This document shows, in pieces, positions 32,951 through 34,516 of a stretch of 34,516 nucleotides of DNA (positions within the stretch are counted from its first letter, which is position 1; every line of letters starts with the position of its first letter). The notes beneath the pieces are model-generated. The model was not told where the DNA came from, searched no databases, and worked only from the letters and a program-made list of their open reading frames with translations. The stretch spans positions 1 to 34,516 of the forward strand of contig CAMWUJ010000031.1 of NCBI GenBank assembly GCA_947177405.1, given 5' to 3'. The stretch comes from an uncultured Porphyromonadaceae bacterium. GTDB lineage: Bacteria > Bacteroidota > Bacteroidia > Bacteroidales > Muribaculaceae. The position numbers and the translations under genes are program-made.

Positions 32951-33637
32951 CAACTGATTTATCTGAGCGCAGACGCGGTTGATGTGATCTAAGCCGTATA
33001 GCAACGAGTTGCTGTCAATATCCATCCATGAAAAGAGGGTCTTGATCTTAGTGTATATGTTTATCACATAAGATGTGTCGATTGTTGATGTACGGGAGGC
33101 GAAACAGACAGTCTCGTGATGTGCTATGCGGTTGCGTAGGGAATTAACCTTATCCAGCTCATTGAAGATATAGGTCTGATTATACTGCATCTCCCTTGAT
33201 GAGCGCGGTTTGTTGGGAAAAATGGAAAGGAGGTTGCGCCCTGTCACACGGTATTGCACGGGCGAGAACATGTATTTCCATATACCGAACTCCATTTCAG
33301 CCAACAGCTTGTGGTGTGTATAAGATTGCGATTGCTGTAACTTGCGGTGTGCGAAGGTTATGATGTCGCGCGTCTTTCTCAAAATCGGTTCTGTGAATAC
33401 TCCGTCGGGCATTATGGAATCACGCAACCATTCATCTCCCAAGTTCTCGGTTAATTTACGGTCAATGGCATTACGCAATGCGACCTCGAAGCAGCTGACT
33501 ATGGTGAACATCTCCTGCGAAACCTGAAGATTGTAGCGGTAGAGCGTCATCGCCTTGCGGGTGTCGCCTCCACATGCCGTGACATAACGCTCCATGCGTT
33601 GCGGGGACATTATTTTCTCGAAGTCAGCGTATTTCAT
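32933..33637 (-). CDS. Abi-like protein (Abi_2 family, HEPN-type)
   Basis: This 234-residue protein resembles the AbiD/AbiF abortive-infection family. The N-terminal region has MSPQRMERYVTACGGDTRKAM and the family helix FTIVSCFEVALRNAIDRKL (about 43-61). FGIWKYMFS lies at about 116-124. The key C-terminal motif is SLRNRIAHHE (about 165-174), an R-x4-H pattern as in HEPN ribonucleases. HEPN-type Abi proteins are thought to cleave RNA and halt growth when a phage or an unbalanced antitoxin triggers them. No signal peptide or membrane span is seen. Just upstream lie a divergent short transcription unit and a second opposed one. I recall that AbiF-type genes elsewhere are accompanied by a conserved small RNA, which makes that context meaningful. 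No consensus promoter lies directly before the start. Confidence 0.85.
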   Translation of the reverse strand: MKYADFEKIMSPQRMERYVTACGGDTRKAMTLYRYNLQVSQEMFTIVSCFEVALRNAIDRKLTENLGDEWLRDSIMPDGVFTEPILRKTRDIITFAHRKLQQSQSYTHHKLLAEMEFGIWKYMFSPVQYRVTGRNLLSIFPNKPRSSREMQYNQTYIFNELDKVNSLRNRIAHHETVCFASRTSTIDTSYVINIYTKIKTLFSWMDIDSNSLLYGLDHINRVCAQINQLKNGLG

Positions 33638-33666
33638 TTGAAATTAACAATCTTTTCGGTGTAAAA

Positions 33667-33698
33667 TTTTGTTATTAAGAGAAAAAGCACTATCTTTG
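33667..33698 (+). promoter_or_regulatory. Strong promoter divergent from the Abi-like gene
   Basis: TTTTG (33667-33671), 19 bp, and TATCTTTG (33691-33698) match the Bacteroidota consensus. Transcription should start near 33705, about 70 bp from the Abi-like start codon and on the opposite strand. No open reading frame lies downstream. Confidence 0.75.
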
Positions 33699-33704
33699 CA
33701 GTGT

Positions 33705-33750
33705 TGAATCCCGGTAGCCCCTGTATATCAAGCTATCGGGTTTTGTTTTT
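33705..33750 (+). ncRNA. Candidate small RNA divergent from the Abi-like gene
   Basis: A transcript from the promoter at 33667-33698 would run directly into CCCGGTAGC (33710-33718) pairing with GCTATCGGG (33732-33740), a 9-bp stem with one G-U pair and a 13-base loop. TTTTGTTTTT (33741-33750) follows, an intrinsic terminator. The product would be only about 45 nt, so it is either a very short RNA or a terminated leader. Its position beside an Abi_2-family gene suggests the small RNA known with AbiF-type genes (inference). Confidence 0.6.
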
Positions 33751-33795
33751 AGGTGGTAAATATACAAAATTTTACACACATCTGCAACTCTCCGT

Positions 33796-33871
33796 AAAAA
33801 TGACATCGGGTATCCCTCCCGATGTCCGACCACTAAATCCACGTCAAAATGAAACATTGTGACGGTGAATT
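33796..33871 (-). ncRNA. Candidate small RNA or terminated leader on the Abi strand
   Basis: From the promoter at 33878-33908 a - strand transcript of about 75 nt would contain a hairpin made of CGTCA/TGACG and AATG/CATT with one mismatch between (33842-33864). It would end with a perfect 9-bp hairpin GACATCGGG/CCCGATGTC (33802-33826) followed by ATTTTTA. It reads toward the Abi-like gene and convergently to the + strand RNA. Read-through would give the Abi mRNA a leader of about 234 nt. Confidence 0.5.
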
Positions 33872-33877
33872 ACGATG

Positions 33878-33908
33878 CAAAGATAATGCTTTATTCTCAT
33901 TCCCACAA
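33878..33908 (-). promoter_or_regulatory. Promoter reading toward the Abi-like gene
   Basis: On the - strand TTG (33906-33908), 20 bp, and TATCTTTG (33878-33885) fit the consensus; the -7 box is identical to that of the opposed promoter. Predicted start near 33871. Confidence 0.65.
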
Positions 33909-33969
33909 GTTTGCATTGTCAATTGTCTTCAATATCAAACGTAATCCTGCCAAGTTTGTTTATCCCCTT

Positions 33970-34216
33970 CTAATCTACGACGTGGAGATATTTCTCCGTC
34001 ACCCTTATGCTCGCATGTCCTAACAGCAATGACACGGTCTTAATGTCAGTTCCGGCATTGATAATTTCCCTGAGAATGTCCTCCTCCTTAGGATTGCCGA
34101 TAAGTTTCAGCAATTCCTCGTTAAGGGGTGTATCTTGAATATCTCGGTGTCTCGCTCAGATATTCAATGAATCTGTCCAAGGCATAACTGTATCTTCTTG
34201 TACGGATTATAACATA
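33970..34216 (-). pseudogene. Frameshifted remnant of a tyrosine recombinase C-terminus
   Basis: A 62-codon frame (34155-33970) ends with AGTDIKTVSLLLGHASIRVTEKY and the terminal HVVD. LLGHASIRVTEKY carries the box II His and the catalytic Tyr of phage-type integrases. It lacks an ATG and the catalytic Arg/His region that should precede it; instead NEELLKLIGNPKEEDILREI is joined directly before AGTDIK. In the neighbouring frame, 31 codons (34216-34121) read RRYSYALDRFIEYLSE and stop inside the overlap, which suggests a frameshift. It is a decayed gene with a large internal loss, probably left by an integrated element. Confidence 0.75.
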
Positions 34217-34243
34217 TCAATAAATCAATTAGTTATGATTGTA

Positions 34244-34264
34244 ATGGTGTACTCATGGTGTACT
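34244..34264. repeat. Tandem direct repeat ATGGTGTACT, 11-bp period
   Basis: ATGGTGTACT occurs at 34244-34253 and again at 34255-34264. It lies just upstream of the recombinase remnant (relative to its strand). Paired short direct repeats next to tyrosine recombinases can be arm-type integrase sites, but no partner site is visible in the window. Confidence 0.5.
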
Positions 34265-34402
34265 AATTATTTGGTTGAATCGAAAGCGGCATATCCGATT
34301 TAGCATAATTTAACAGTGACTTGTTATATTTAATTCTAATGATTTCGATTTGTTTGTCGAAGATTTGAGGCTCTGAATAGCAAGATATTGAAGGAATTTT
34401 TG

Positions 34403-34500
34403 TAATTTTGCAGTTGGATTGGCATTGCCATGTCCAATACATTTTGGTAAAATAAGAAGCGTTATGCTTATCTTGTAGGTGAAAACGTAGGAAATTTTCA
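34403..34500 (+). other. Promoter-like box followed by three consecutive hairpins (possible structured RNA, cut by window edge)
   Basis: TAATTTTG (34403-34410) is a good -7 box, but no TTTG lies 19-21 bp upstream. Immediately after come three hairpins: TTGGA/TCCAA enclosing TGGC/GCCA (34414-34437), AAG-AAGC/GCTT..CTT (34454-34474), and TGAAAA/TTTTCA (34480-34500). The intervening sequence repeats GTAGG twice. No coding frame is evident. From the recombinase remnant to the edge (34217-34516) I see no gene. Confidence 0.4.
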
Positions 34501-34516
34501 GTCAGGACAAGGGTTA

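Larger units (their letters stand above)
33659..33777. repeat. Perfect 14-bp inverted repeat bracketing the divergent RNA unit
   Basis: GTGTAAAATTTTGT (33659-33672) and ACAAAATTTTACAC (33764-33777) are exact reverse complements, 91 bp apart. The left copy contains the -33 element of the + strand promoter. The right copy lies between the two opposed terminators. It could be a repressor-binding pair or the end sequences of a small inserted element. Confidence 0.85.

Overview
The window looks like a chromosomal segment from Bacteroidales, probably the Muribaculaceae or a close relative. This rests on Bacteroidota-type promoters (TTTG, about 20 bp, TAnnTTTG), the lack of Shine-Dalgarno sequences, family-restricted genes (DUF5606, DUF4835, DUF5053, long NusB, GLUG lipoproteins, AAA-ATPase/DUF1703) and gene order. 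The family-level assignment is inference. I found no tRNA, rRNA, CRISPR array or intact insertion sequence.

Layout. Bases 1-112 are the 3' end of an outer-membrane-barrel-like gene, convergent with a leftward housekeeping block. That block runs dnaN, DEDDh exonuclease, coaBC, DUF4835, recN, rlmB, and then nusB, yajC, ybbR, coaE, DUF5606 from its own promoter. Bases 11.0-13.7 kb are a small accessory stretch (DUF5053 protein, AAA-ATPase/nuclease, an unrecognised 83-aa protein). Next come the leftward rpsF-rpsR-rplI ribosomal operon and an etfB-etfA-acyl-CoA dehydrogenase operon, each with a clear promoter and structured leader.

From 18.9 kb the coding switches to the + strand. A membrane-spanning TPR/AraC regulator is followed by two very large GLUG-repeat lipoproteins and a PD40-type exported protein. 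These look like a surface-protein locus with its own one-component regulator; a 9-bp direct repeat with a 22-bp period lies just after the regulator and could be its operator. A PHP phosphatase, a GNAT enzyme, an SGNH hydrolase overlapping an SF1 helicase, and a PepSY-like secreted protein follow.

The right end (32.9-34.5 kb) is the most unusual part. A HEPN-type Abi-like protein is preceded by a divergent, terminator-ended short transcription unit, a second opposed short transcription unit, and a perfect 14-bp inverted repeat that brackets the first. A frameshifted tyrosine-recombinase remnant and a promoter-like site followed by three consecutive hairpins then run to the window edge. The Abi-like gene with its small RNA units is the best candidate here for a little-described defence or toxin-antitoxin system.
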